Shown here piece by piece: positions 51,840 through 57,266 of a DNA stretch of 57,266 bases. The first letter of the stretch is position 1. Every line of letters starts with the position of its first letter. The notes under the pieces were generated by a model. It ran no database searches. It saw only the letters and a list, made by a program, of their open reading frames with translations, and was not told the origin of the DNA. A program made the position numbers and the translations under genes. The stretch comes from Clostridia bacterium (lineage in GTDB: Bacteria; Bacillota; Clostridia; Oscillospirales; Acutalibacteraceae). The stretch spans positions 1-57,266 of the forward strand of contig JAFVIF010000041.1 in assembly GCA_017474125.1 (NCBI GenBank), in the 5' to 3' direction.

Positions 51840-52934
51840 TCATAAAGGAATCTCCTTGTTATAGAGCTCTCGTTCGTGCATCGCTTGGCGCACCTTATGT
51901 TCATAGATTTTACGGCAGAGGTCTATTGCGATCATTTCGGCAGCAACGCATTTATATTCGTGCTTTTCGGCATTGTATTCTGTAATGAATGCAATCAGTT
52001 CTTCACCTTGCATAACTGCCGCACCAATAGCGGGTGGATCCCCTAATCCATCAATAGAACTTACGATGATATTATCCGGTGCGAGTGGCGACACCTTCAC
52101 TTCATCGCAGGTAAATCCACCATTTTTATCTGGAATTCTTAGTTCGGCCTTTCCGCTATCTATATCATCAAACAATCGGAGTTTCACCTGCATATCAGGG
52201 TCTTTTAAGAATTCTTGACCTTCGTAGAACATACCATAAATACCTGTAGGCATCGCGCCCATAACAAAAGCAAATGCTCCATTATCATCCACAGCCTCAA
52301 TATTGAAGTATTGTTCGGTATCCTCATCGTTAAACGCCGCAAAATAACCTTCGCTTGTGGCAAAACAAAGTACGCTTTCGCTCATCTTAGTCTCACCGTT
52401 TTCTTTATACTTGGCAAAATCGCAGATTCGATTGCACCAGTAAAACTTTTCTCTTTTATAATCAACTGGTTCCACGGATATGTCCTTCTTTAAAAAGAAA
52501 TTTTTAATGTTTGTCTTATCCGGCAAAACATTGTATAACAACCACAAACAAACCGTCGCTAAGAAAAGTAACAACGCGTAAATCAAGTGCCCCATATGCG
52601 GTTTAACAAAACCAGTGGCAATATTGGTTATCCAACTGTAAGCCGCAGATGTTGCTCCACATAACGCTACACTATCCAATAATAACAAGCCAAGCAATCC
52701 TATTGTCTTAACCGAAGATTTAATTTTGCTTAACATCAAACCAAGTAACACAAGCGGAGTAAGCAGCATAACTCCACCCCACGGAGAAAACTCAACTAAG
52801 TTGTATCCCTTAACAATCAAATTGCAGGCTTCACCATCGGTTATGTTGGTGCTGTATATGGGCAGAAATAGAGATGCGATAGCGAATAATGACAATATTA
52901 TTGCGAGCACACTAAAAAGTTTTCGTACCATCAT
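51840..52934 (-). CDS. Membrane protein with degenerate protease-like cytoplasmic/extracytoplasmic tail
   Basis: The 364 residues have four hydrophobic segments in the first 145 (near 7-29, 53-72, 77-98, 118-138) and a soluble part of about 210 residues. Near 300-330 the stretch IDGLGDPPAIGAAVMQGEELIAFITEY resembles the G-x-S-G-S-P-I...G-x-L-I-G-x-V-T strand of S1/S55 serine proteases, but the Ser is absent, so it would be inactive. Two nucleotides after the beta-helix gene, therefore in one operon controlled by the shared WYL-type site at 53584-53598. Function unknown. Confidence 0.7.
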   Translation of the reverse strand: MMVRKLFSVLAIILSLFAIASLFLPIYSTNITDGEACNLIVKGYNLVEFSPWGGVMLLTPLVLLGLMLSKIKSSVKTIGLLGLLLLDSVALCGATSAAYSWITNIATGFVKPHMGHLIYALLLFLATVCLWLLYNVLPDKTNIKNFFLKKDISVEPVDYKREKFYWCNRICDFAKYKENGETKMSESVLCFATSEGYFAAFNDEDTEQYFNIEAVDDNGAFAFVMGAMPTGIYGMFYEGQEFLKDPDMQVKLRLFDDIDSGKAELRIPDKNGGFTCDEVKVSPLAPDNIIVSSIDGLGDPPAIGAAVMQGEELIAFITEYNAEKHEYKCVAAEMIAIDLCRKIYEHKVRQAMHERELYNKEIPL

Positions 52935-52936
52935 TT

Positions 52937-53530
52937 TTAGATAGTCTCCCCTGCGATAGTGGTACAGTTGTCAAAATGACAACTCTCGTAATCCAAATTA
53001 TCGACCCTAACTGTGCGAAATGAAGAAAGCGGTTTAAAATAATAGCAATGGCACAGTTCGTTATCTTCGCTTTCTACCTGGCAGTCAATAAATTTACAAT
53101 CAACTACCATCTCAACCTCGTGTTTCTTTCCGTAACCGGACCAAATGACATATCCCTGATCGCCAAGCGCCGTAATGGTTTCAAATGTGCAACCTTTTGC
53201 TTGTCCGTGACTGTCAATGGTGAGAAAGGGACCGTCTGAGCAGCACTCTTTGAATAGGCAACCATAAAAGTTTGTTCGTGCACCGTTTACTGTACAAACA
53301 TTTTTGAAATTGCAGTTCTTAATCTGACAACTCTCAAACGAAACTGTTTGGCAGTTCTCAAATGTGCAGTTCTCGAAAATGGTGTTTTCTACGCATAAGT
53401 GACCAAAGTTGCGGAAGGTTGTATCTGTTACTACCTTGCCTTGCGAGAAATATACTTCGCCGAGTGTGTTTTCGGGCTTAACGCCGTTTTCCAAAGCGAG
53501 CTCTCTGTTGTTTTTGTAATCGATAATCAT
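52937..53530 (-). CDS. Right-handed parallel beta-helix protein
   Basis: The 197 residues contain short repeats of Phe/Asn/Cys pattern (NTIFENCTFENC, CQIKNCNFKN, CLFKECC, CKFIDCQVE, YESCHFDNC) forming about five to seven coils. Many Cys residues lie at equivalent positions. No signal peptide. Such cytoplasmic beta-helix proteins are common in accessory regions and their partners are unknown. It opens the operon with the four-helix membrane protein and has a WYL-type promoter site upstream. A degenerate relative lies at 54316-54792. Confidence 0.72.
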   Translation of the reverse strand: MIIDYKNNRELALENGVKPENTLGEVYFSQGKVVTDTTFRNFGHLCVENTIFENCTFENCQTVSFESCQIKNCNFKNVCTVNGARTNFYGCLFKECCSDGPFLTIDSHGQAKGCTFETITALGDQGYVIWSGYGKKHEVEMVVDCKFIDCQVESEDNELCHCYYFKPLSSFRTVRVDNLDYESCHFDNCTTIAGETI

Positions 53531-53583
53531 AAAAATATCCTCCTGTGAGTTTTAGTTTGTAACCAAATTATACTCTCACAGGA

Positions 53584-53598
53584 GGACAAATGTATGTC
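53584..53598 (-). promoter_or_regulatory. GACA-N6-TGTC site, copy 1 (before the beta-helix operon)
   Basis: GGACA-N6-TGTC; the minus-strand -10 TATAAT (53567-53572) starts 12 nt after TGTC. An 11-bp inverted repeat CCTCCTGTGAG/CTCACAGGAGG flanks that -10 box and includes the ribosome site. Confidence 0.65.
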
Positions 53599-53614
53599 TT
53601 TGTTAAATTATATT

Positions 53615-53950
53615 TTAGCGTTGTTCTAATGCGAGGAACAGAGCGATGTAGCAGGCGAAGTCGCCTTTAGCTTTTCGGTCTGGCATTATTCCATCGATGC
53701 CTTCTATTCCAAGGTTTCTGCATACAGCTCCAAGACTGGACATATAGGAGTCGTGTTTGATACTTCGACTTCTATCTCTTTCCATTCGCTCAGATAGTTC
53801 CATGAAATTCCACTCGGTTCGCGTTTCAGCATAACTCACGGCGGATTTCAAAAAACCATTGTAAAAGTCATCAAAGCCGGGTCGTGTGTCGTTTTTAGCT
53901 TTGGTTTTGATTTCATCATACAATCTTTTTGCAATTTCATATTGTAGCAT
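53615..53950 (-). CDS. Conserved-looking small protein, unknown
   Basis: The 111 residues are mostly helical, with QYEIAKRLYDEIKTKAK, RPGFDDFYNGFLKSAVSYAETR and CYIALFLALEQR. ATG 53950 follows GAGGTTGA. Bicistronic neighbours have the same promoter motif (53993-54007). No family recognised. Confidence 0.55.
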   Translation of the reverse strand: MLQYEIAKRLYDEIKTKAKNDTRPGFDDFYNGFLKSAVSYAETRTEWNFMELSERMERDRSRSIKHDSYMSSLGAVCRNLGIEGIDGIMPDRKAKGDFACYIALFLALEQR

Positions 53951-53992
53951 TGCAATCAACCTCACTTTCAACGTTATTATATTATAACTTTC

Positions 53993-54007
53993 GGACAAAT
54001 GGGTGTC
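53993..54007 (-). promoter_or_regulatory. GACA-N6-TGTC site, copy 2
   Basis: GGACAAATGGGTGTC; minus-strand -10 TATAAT at 53976-53981, again 12 nt from TGTC. Serves the 53615-53950 gene. Confidence 0.65.
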
Positions 54008-54011
54008 TTTC

Positions 54012-54224
54012 TTAAATTTGATTCTTCAGTTTTTCTTTAAGTTCCTGAAAATCCTGTTCAGTAATAGCACCGCGTTCTTTGAGACGGTATAAACGCTCAA
54101 TATTATCAATCGCATCCACACCATATTTCGCACGTTTCTTGCGCTTGTGGTTTTCAATTTTATCCGACAACCACCGAGTCAATGCAGGAACTGTAGACAA
54201 AAACTTTCCGTGTTCTGTTGACAT
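54012..54224 (-). CDS. SHOCT-domain small protein
   Basis: The 70 residues end in a SHOCT-like helix pair (NIERLYRLKERGAITEQDFQELK, about 42-68), a short C-terminal oligomerisation module found in many phage and membrane-stress proteins. The N-terminal half is basic. ATG 54224 follows GGAGGG by 7 nt (54227 is also possible). Own promoter with motif at 54297-54311. Role unknown. Confidence 0.7.
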   Translation of the reverse strand: MSTEHGKFLSTVPALTRWLSDKIENHKRKKRAKYGVDAIDNIERLYRLKERGAITEQDFQELKEKLKNQI

Positions 54225-54296
54225 CATAACACCCTCCAAAAGAACGTCCCCTTAGGACGTATTCTTAGATTATGCTCTAATTATACTTTCCCAAGG

Positions 54297-54311
54297 GGAC
54301 ATATGGGTGTC
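54297..54311 (-). promoter_or_regulatory. GACA-N6-TGTC site, copy 3
   Basis: GGACATATGGGTGTC; minus-strand -10 TATAAT at 54280-54285, 12 nt from TGTC. An 8-bp inverted repeat GTCCCCTT/AAGGGGAC surrounds this -10. Confidence 0.65.
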
Positions 54312-54315
54312 TATA

Positions 54316-54792
54316 TTAAATTTTACCTTTTATGACATTTATCATATCAAGACCTGTGCAGGTGTTTTTATCGATAATCTCACTTTGATAAGATGTTTTT
54401 AAAAAGCCCCATCCATCTTCTTTCTCGTAATTACTAAGCATCATATCAACTCTGTCCGTAAATATATTTATAAACGTGCTATTAACAATCTCGCAACAGC
54501 CGAATGCATTAAATAAAAATGCTTCATTTTTTAATGATATATTTTCGAAAATAGAATCTTCAATCGTTACATTCTCTAAAACAAAAACCTCATCCAAGCC
54601 ATCAAAGTTAGACTCGATATTTTTAAAATGTGATTTACTGACCTTAACACTTTCGAAGTCAAACGAAACAATATTTTCAAAAATGCAATCAACTACATAA
54701 ATATGACCTTTATCACCATAATAATCATCTATAGAAACATTATGACATTTTTCAAAAGTGCAATTTTGAATAATAGTTGCAACAATACGCAA
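54316..54792 (-). pseudogene. 5'-truncated beta-helix gene remnant
   Basis: The 158-residue frame has beta-helix repeats (QNCTFEKCHNVS, VVDCIFENIVSF, HFKNIES, SIFENIS, NSTFINIF) like the protein at 52937-53530 but lacks its first 60 residues. It can start only at TTG 54792 with no clear ribosome site and a stop lies just upstream. It follows the WYL regulator. May be expressed as a shorter protein. Confidence 0.5.
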
Positions 54793-54799
54793 GGAAATC

Positions 54800-54974
54800 T
54801 TTTGAATTGTTTGCTATTGGAATCATACCATAAATAGCATCTTATTTGGTTTTGTACGGTTGGCCATTGAGAAATATTGATGTCTATATAACCGTTTTTG
54901 GTTTAACTTGCATCAATATCACCATATTGTACGGTTCCAATTTTATTATTGTTCCAAAATAAGTTAATATCCAT
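54800..54974 (-). pseudogene. Small remnant reading frame with internal stop
   Basis: From ATG 54974 (inside the end of the WYL gene, GAGGT upstream) a 23-residue frame MDINLFWNNNKIGT... stops at TAA 54903-54905; the same frame continues in phase with NGYIDINISQWPTVQNQIRC, suggesting a once longer protein. Unrecognised family. The beta-helix remnant begins in another frame further downstream. Confidence 0.35.
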
Positions 54975-55938
54975 TGTAAACCTCAATTAGATTTTTAATT
55001 TCTTCTTTTATCTCCTCCACCAAATCAGGTGGCTCAGTAACCTTCACCCAAGCACCTTGGCTTAGGAGCCACATCTTGATGCCATCGCCATAAACTTCTG
55101 CTTCGATAAGATACTTATTTCCGCTAAGACGCTCAATGATTTTTGCGGTTGGGAGTTTATCTAAAACAGCTTGAACGGAAGGACCCGAGAATTCGAATCT
55201 AATTGTTCTAAGTTCGCCCGGCCACATAAACAGACTTCGTTTTCGAAGTTCTCCCTCGTCAAAGTTGGGGATGTCGCTGGCTTCAAACGTTTTTCGATGT
55301 TCGGTTACATTTTTAATTCGATCAAGTCGGAAATAATACGGCTTTTCTGTTTTACCTTCACTCATAAATGCAATAAGGTAAAAATAATAATCTGTAAACA
55401 TTACCGACGCCGGTCGTAGGCGATGTGTTACCCATTTGCGGTCCATTCGGTAATACTCAATGGATATTTCTTTTTTCTCGGTTATACAATTTATAATCTG
55501 CCATAGTCTATCTTGAACGCTCTCACAATCGTGTTTCACTTCAGGGTAGTGATACAGTTCTTTACGGATAAGCTCGGCAAGTTTTGGTCTATCTTCGCCC
55601 GTAGTAAAGCGTTTTAGTTTATCAACTAAAATCAGAAGCTCATCCCGTGAAAAAGCGCGTGCACCAATCATAACCTCTACCAGCGCAAAAAGCTCTTTGC
55701 TGCTTAAAAACTCATCCATAAAAAGTCGGTAGCATTTATCCTTGTGTGAGTATTCAAGCTCGGTATTACCGACAAGCTCGCGGTTATCAGCAAGAAATGC
55801 CTTTAAATCCGAAATGCTGCGGCTGACACTTTTTGTTGATACGCCATATTCATCCGCTAATTTTTGAACCGATATATCTTCACCGCGAAGAGCGCGGAAG
55901 AAAATCTCTAAAACCCTATATTGTTTTGTATTTTTCAA
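54964..55938 (-). CDS. WYL-domain transcriptional regulator (HTH_11 + WYL)
   Basis: The 324 residues comprise an HTH_11 domain at the N-terminus (QYRVLEIFFRALRGEDISVQ, VSTKSVSRSISDL), a linker, and a WYL domain (about 140-235, with DYYFYLIA in place of the W-Y-L core), then the WCX-type C-terminus (ELRTIRFEFSG, WLLSQGAWVKVTEP). WYL regulators sense nucleic acids or nucleotides and often control defence or DNA-damage islands. A TTG start at 55938 is supported by GGCGGTGAT just before it; GTG 55986 is an alternative. Its own promoter carries the island's shared site (55980-55994). Confidence 0.85.
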   Translation of the reverse strand: MKNTKQYRVLEIFFRALRGEDISVQKLADEYGVSTKSVSRSISDLKAFLADNRELVGNTELEYSHKDKCYRLFMDEFLSSKELFALVEVMIGARAFSRDELLILVDKLKRFTTGEDRPKLAELIRKELYHYPEVKHDCESVQDRLWQIINCITEKKEISIEYYRMDRKWVTHRLRPASVMFTDYYFYLIAFMSEGKTEKPYYFRLDRIKNVTEHRKTFEASDIPNFDEGELRKRSLFMWPGELRTIRFEFSGPSVQAVLDKLPTAKIIERLSGNKYLIEAEVYGDGIKMWLLSQGAWVKVTEPPDLVEEIKEEIKNLIEVYNGY

Positions 55939-55979
55939 AATATCACCGCCTTTGTGATTCCATTTTATTAAATCACTTA

Positions 55980-55994
55980 GACACACCCTTGTCC
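55980..55994 (-). promoter_or_regulatory. GACA-N6-TGTC site, copy 4 (before the WYL regulator)
   Basis: Minus strand GGACA-AGGGTG-TGTC, then exactly 12 nt, then TAAAAT (55962-55967). GTGATT/AATCAC inverted repeat surrounds the -10. Confidence 0.65.
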
Positions 55995-56011
55995 AGTTAA
56001 ATAATTAAAAT

Positions 56012-56185
56012 AAAAAATGCGCAGCCCCGCAAAGGACTACGCACGAAAATCATACCCTCTGCTGTTTAAGGTTGCTGGACACTTAAATTAAACTTTGTTG
56101 CAAAGTCAGTCAGTGGGTATGGTTTTACCAGAGCTTTCTTTGCAACAACAAATTACAATATCCCATCCTAATTTAAGTATCCAGC
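56012..56185 (-). ncRNA. Structured ncRNA with own promoter, terminator and predicted pseudoknot
   Basis: Minus strand. Promoter TTGAAA-17-TATAAT at 56192-56220 puts the first base at about 56185, the first base of stem P1 (17 bp, one mismatch, GCTGGATAC...). Inside, P2 pairs TTGTTGCAAAG with CTTTGCAACAA, enclosing a 32-nt loop. That loop's AAAACCATACCCACTG can pair 14 of 16 bases with CAGCAGAGGGTATGATTTT located after P1, giving a long pseudoknot. A GC-rich terminator (56018-56043) and T6 end it. I do not recognise a known family. Confidence 0.65.
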
Positions 56186-56191
56186 ATAATC

Positions 56192-56220
56192 ATTATATCA
56201 TATTGAGGTTTTGTTTTCAA
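56192..56220 (-). promoter_or_regulatory. Promoter of the structured ncRNA
   Basis: Minus strand: TTGAAA (56215-56220), 17-nt spacer, TATAAT (56192-56197). Confidence 0.78.
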
Positions 56221-56230
56221 CAGAAAAAAC

Positions 56231-56255
56231 AAAAAAGCGACCGTAAAGTCGCTTA
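56231..56255 (-). terminator. Terminator downstream of the 56349-56720 gene (second)
   Basis: AAGCGAC-cgtaaa-GTCGCTT with T6 on the minus strand; it insulates the ncRNA promoter. Confidence 0.75.
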
Positions 56256-56276
56256 AATAAAGGGTTTTATAAAGAA

Positions 56277-56322
56277 AAATCACCTTCTAATCGAACACGA
56301 ATGGTTCAGATTTGGAAGGTGA
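56277..56322 (-). terminator. First terminator of the 56349-56720 gene
   Basis: AATCACCTTC/GAAGGTGATT with minus-strand T-run TTTTTCTTT; the outer GTTTTATA/TATAAAAC extends it. Confidence 0.65.
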
Positions 56323-56348
56323 TTATAAAACCTGATTTTCTTAAATTT

Positions 56349-56720
56349 TTATGATAAATCTAATGTTGTCCAACCATTTGCATTAAATTTCTTTTGCAAA
56401 GCGTAAAATTGCTGAAAATCTCTACTATGGAAATTCCAACCTGTAATTTTCGTGATAAAACGCTTAAAGGCATTTGTTTTTAAGTTCATATATATTTGCG
56501 TATGCTCTTCGGTGAACAATTCATAATAAGCATACTCACCAAAAAACCGTTCTCCAACACATCGATCTTTTAACTCGTTTTTATTTATAATATTATGAGT
56601 TGATTCATAGTTATTTGCACAAAGCGCTAATTCAATATCTACAACATTCCCATTATCATCACGATAATTTAATTTATCTTTTGTTATGTCAATCACATTT
56701 GAAAGAGGTATCCTTTTCAT
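56349..56720 (-). CDS. Small protein of unknown function
   Basis: The 123 residues, mixed alpha/beta, start MKRIPLSNVIDITKDKLNY with many Asn and aromatic residues (FFGEYAYYELFTEE, WNFHSRDFQQFYALQ). ATG 56720 follows GGCGGTGATTTG. No family recognised; monocistronic with two terminators. Codon use looks more AT-rich than the core genes. Confidence 0.55.
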   Translation of the reverse strand: MKRIPLSNVIDITKDKLNYRDDNGNVVDIELALCANNYESTHNIINKNELKDRCVGERFFGEYAYYELFTEEHTQIYMNLKTNAFKRFITKITGWNFHSRDFQQFYALQKKFNANGWTTLDLS

Positions 56721-56775
56721 CAAATCACCGCCTTAAGCGTAGTATAGCATAAAAGCGGTGGAGGGGCAAGTGAAA

Positions 56776-56949
56776 ATGAAATATGGCTTCGCCATATGAA
56801 ATAATCCTTGCGGATTATGAAATATTTTGCCGTTGGCAAAATGTGAAATACAATTCGTTCCTTCATATGCCGTAGGCATATTTCATACGCAAAGCGTATT
56901 TCATATGGCGTGGCAATATTTCACTCGTTCCGCAAGGAACGAATTTCAT
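56776..56949. repeat. Hairpin array with ATGAAAT/ATTTCAT separators, copy 2
   Basis: Four ATGAAAT-type separators (three exact, one GTGAAAT) in the left half and four ATTTCAT-type (three exact, one ATTTCAC) in the right half, with a perfect hairpin between most of them: ATGGC/GCCAT, AATCC-ttgc-GGATT, ATTTTGCC/GGCAAAAT, ATGCC/GGCAT, ACGC/GCGT, TCGTTCC/GGAACGA. It abuts the tRNA terminator at 56951. Confidence 0.82.
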
Positions 56950-56950
56950 T

Positions 56951-56990
56951 GAAAAAGAAAAGACACGCTTTCGCGTGTCTTTTCTTTTTC
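56951..56990 (-). terminator. Terminator downstream of the tRNA-Asn remnant
   Basis: Eighteen-bp stem GAAAAAGAAAAGACACGC/GCGTGTCTTTTCTTTTTC with loop TTTC. Confidence 0.85.
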
Positions 56991-57047
56991 TGGCTGCTCC
57001 TGTCAGGCTCGAACTGACGACATCATGATTAACAGTCATGCTGTACC
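56991..57047 (-). pseudogene. Broken tRNA-Asn (3' half)
   Basis: Minus strand: CCA, discriminator G, acceptor strand AGGAGCA, T-arm GTCAG-TTCGAGC-CTGAC and anticodon arm CATGA-CTGTTAA-TCATG (anticodon GTT). The expected 5' acceptor TGCTCCT and D-arm do not occur in the remaining 220 bases; GC-rich sequence begins right at the anticodon arm or D-arm edge. Confidence 0.75.
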
Positions 57048-57218
57048 GTTTGCGGTGCCCGAAATCGCCGTCGGGCTACCGCCGTTCCTCGGCGATTTCG
57101 ACCGCGGCACCAACTACGCACTCGCTTCTCCCCGCCCCGCGGGCGCTCGTGCTCGTTCCCACCGACTTCGCCACGCTCAGTCGGTACAGCGCAGGGCGTT
57201 GATCACGGTGCGATCAAC
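57040..57218. repeat. GC-rich palindromic segment joined to the broken tRNA
   Basis: Contains nested inverted repeats: GCTGTACCG/CGGTACAGC (57040-57048 and 57182-57190), CGAAATCGCCG/CGGCGATTTCG (57060-57070, 57090-57100), ACCGACT/AGTCGGT (57161-57167, 57179-57185) and GTTGATC/GATCAAC (57198-57204, 57212-57218). Base composition is sharply different from the rest. No gene. Confidence 0.6.
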
Positions 57219-57244
57219 GCGGACAAAACAAAAAAAGCCAAAGA

Positions 57245-57266
57245 AAAAACCACCTCTTTGAGGTGG
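57245..57266 (-). terminator. Terminator of a minus-strand gene beyond the right edge
   Basis: CCACCTC-ttt-GAGGTGG preceded on the plus strand by AAAAAA, cut by the window end. Confidence 0.55.

Noticed and set aside
56012-56185. 6S RNA
   Set aside because: The long rod with a central open bubble is not seen; instead there is a nested stem with a pseudoknot partner downstream.
57025-57261. Open frame of 78 codons in the GC-rich right end
   Set aside because: It reads through the tRNA remnant and palindromes, has no ribosome site, and its Arg/Pro/Ala-rich product is a by-product of GC content.

Overview
The window looks like a chromosome segment of a low-to-moderate GC, Gram-positive, anaerobic gut or rumen Clostridia (Oscillospirales/Ruminococcaceae-like). 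This rests on AGGAGG/GGTGAT ribosome sites with ATG, GTG and TTG starts, abundant intrinsic terminators, lipobox lipoproteins without outer-membrane genes, RNase J, and a SCIFF peptide with its radical-SAM maturase. The assignment is inferred from gene content, not from a marker-gene search.

Layout. 1-4.6 kb: the end of a polysaccharide deacetylase, a small zinc-ribbon membrane protein, a HAD phosphatase, a malate/lactate dehydrogenase plus malic enzyme pair, and a small lipoprotein. 4.7-11.7 kb: a core operon rnj-rplI-dnaB-tilS-ftsH behind one good promoter. 11.7-14.0 kb: a divergent AraC regulator/FAD oxidoreductase pair bounded on both sides by the same 38-bp terminator. 14.0-18.7 kb: an ABC exporter under a perfect 18-bp palindrome, two PHP-domain proteins and a metallo-beta-lactamase-fold hydrolase. 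18.7-24.9 kb (minus strand): scfA-scfB-decarboxylase and an amino-sugar operon whose phosphoglucosamine mutase carries an N-terminal helix-turn-helix domain. 25-28.4 kb: a lipoprotein, a ThuA-like protein, a pyrophosphatase-like protein and an XRE regulator. 28.5-29.2 kb: arrays of hairpins next to tRNA-Trp and tRNA-Met. 29.3-33 kb: RpiR regulator divergent from an ornithine-cyclodeaminase-family gene, and two membrane proteins. 33.1-41.6 kb: a sugar/glycan locus (atypical LacI-sensor regulator, DUF5107-like protein, GH123-like protein, FAD oxidoreductase, ROK kinase, SIS isomerase). 41.7-43.2 kb: rsmD-coaD-coiled coil. 43.4-51 kb: alpha-L-fucosidase with a MITE at its 5' end, IMP dehydrogenase, a third FAD oxidoreductase, an acyltransferase, a radical SAM protein and a phosphodiesterase.

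51-57 kb is an accessory island of small unfamiliar genes: a right-handed beta-helix protein, a membrane protein with a degenerate protease-like tail, a SHOCT protein, gene remnants and a WYL-domain regulator. Four promoters there share GACA-N6-TGTC placed exactly 12 nt before the -10 box, one of them in front of the WYL regulator itself, so I read the island as a WYL-controlled regulon. Next to it is a roughly 174-nt RNA gene with its own promoter and terminator and a predicted long pseudoknot. The window ends in a second hairpin array and a broken tRNA-Asn that joins an unrelated GC-rich palindromic sequence.

The strongest candidates for something undescribed are the WYL regulon with its operator and pseudoknotted RNA, the ATGAAAT/ATTTCAT hairpin arrays beside tRNA terminators, the HTH-GlmM fusion, and the terminator-bounded AraC/FAD cassette.
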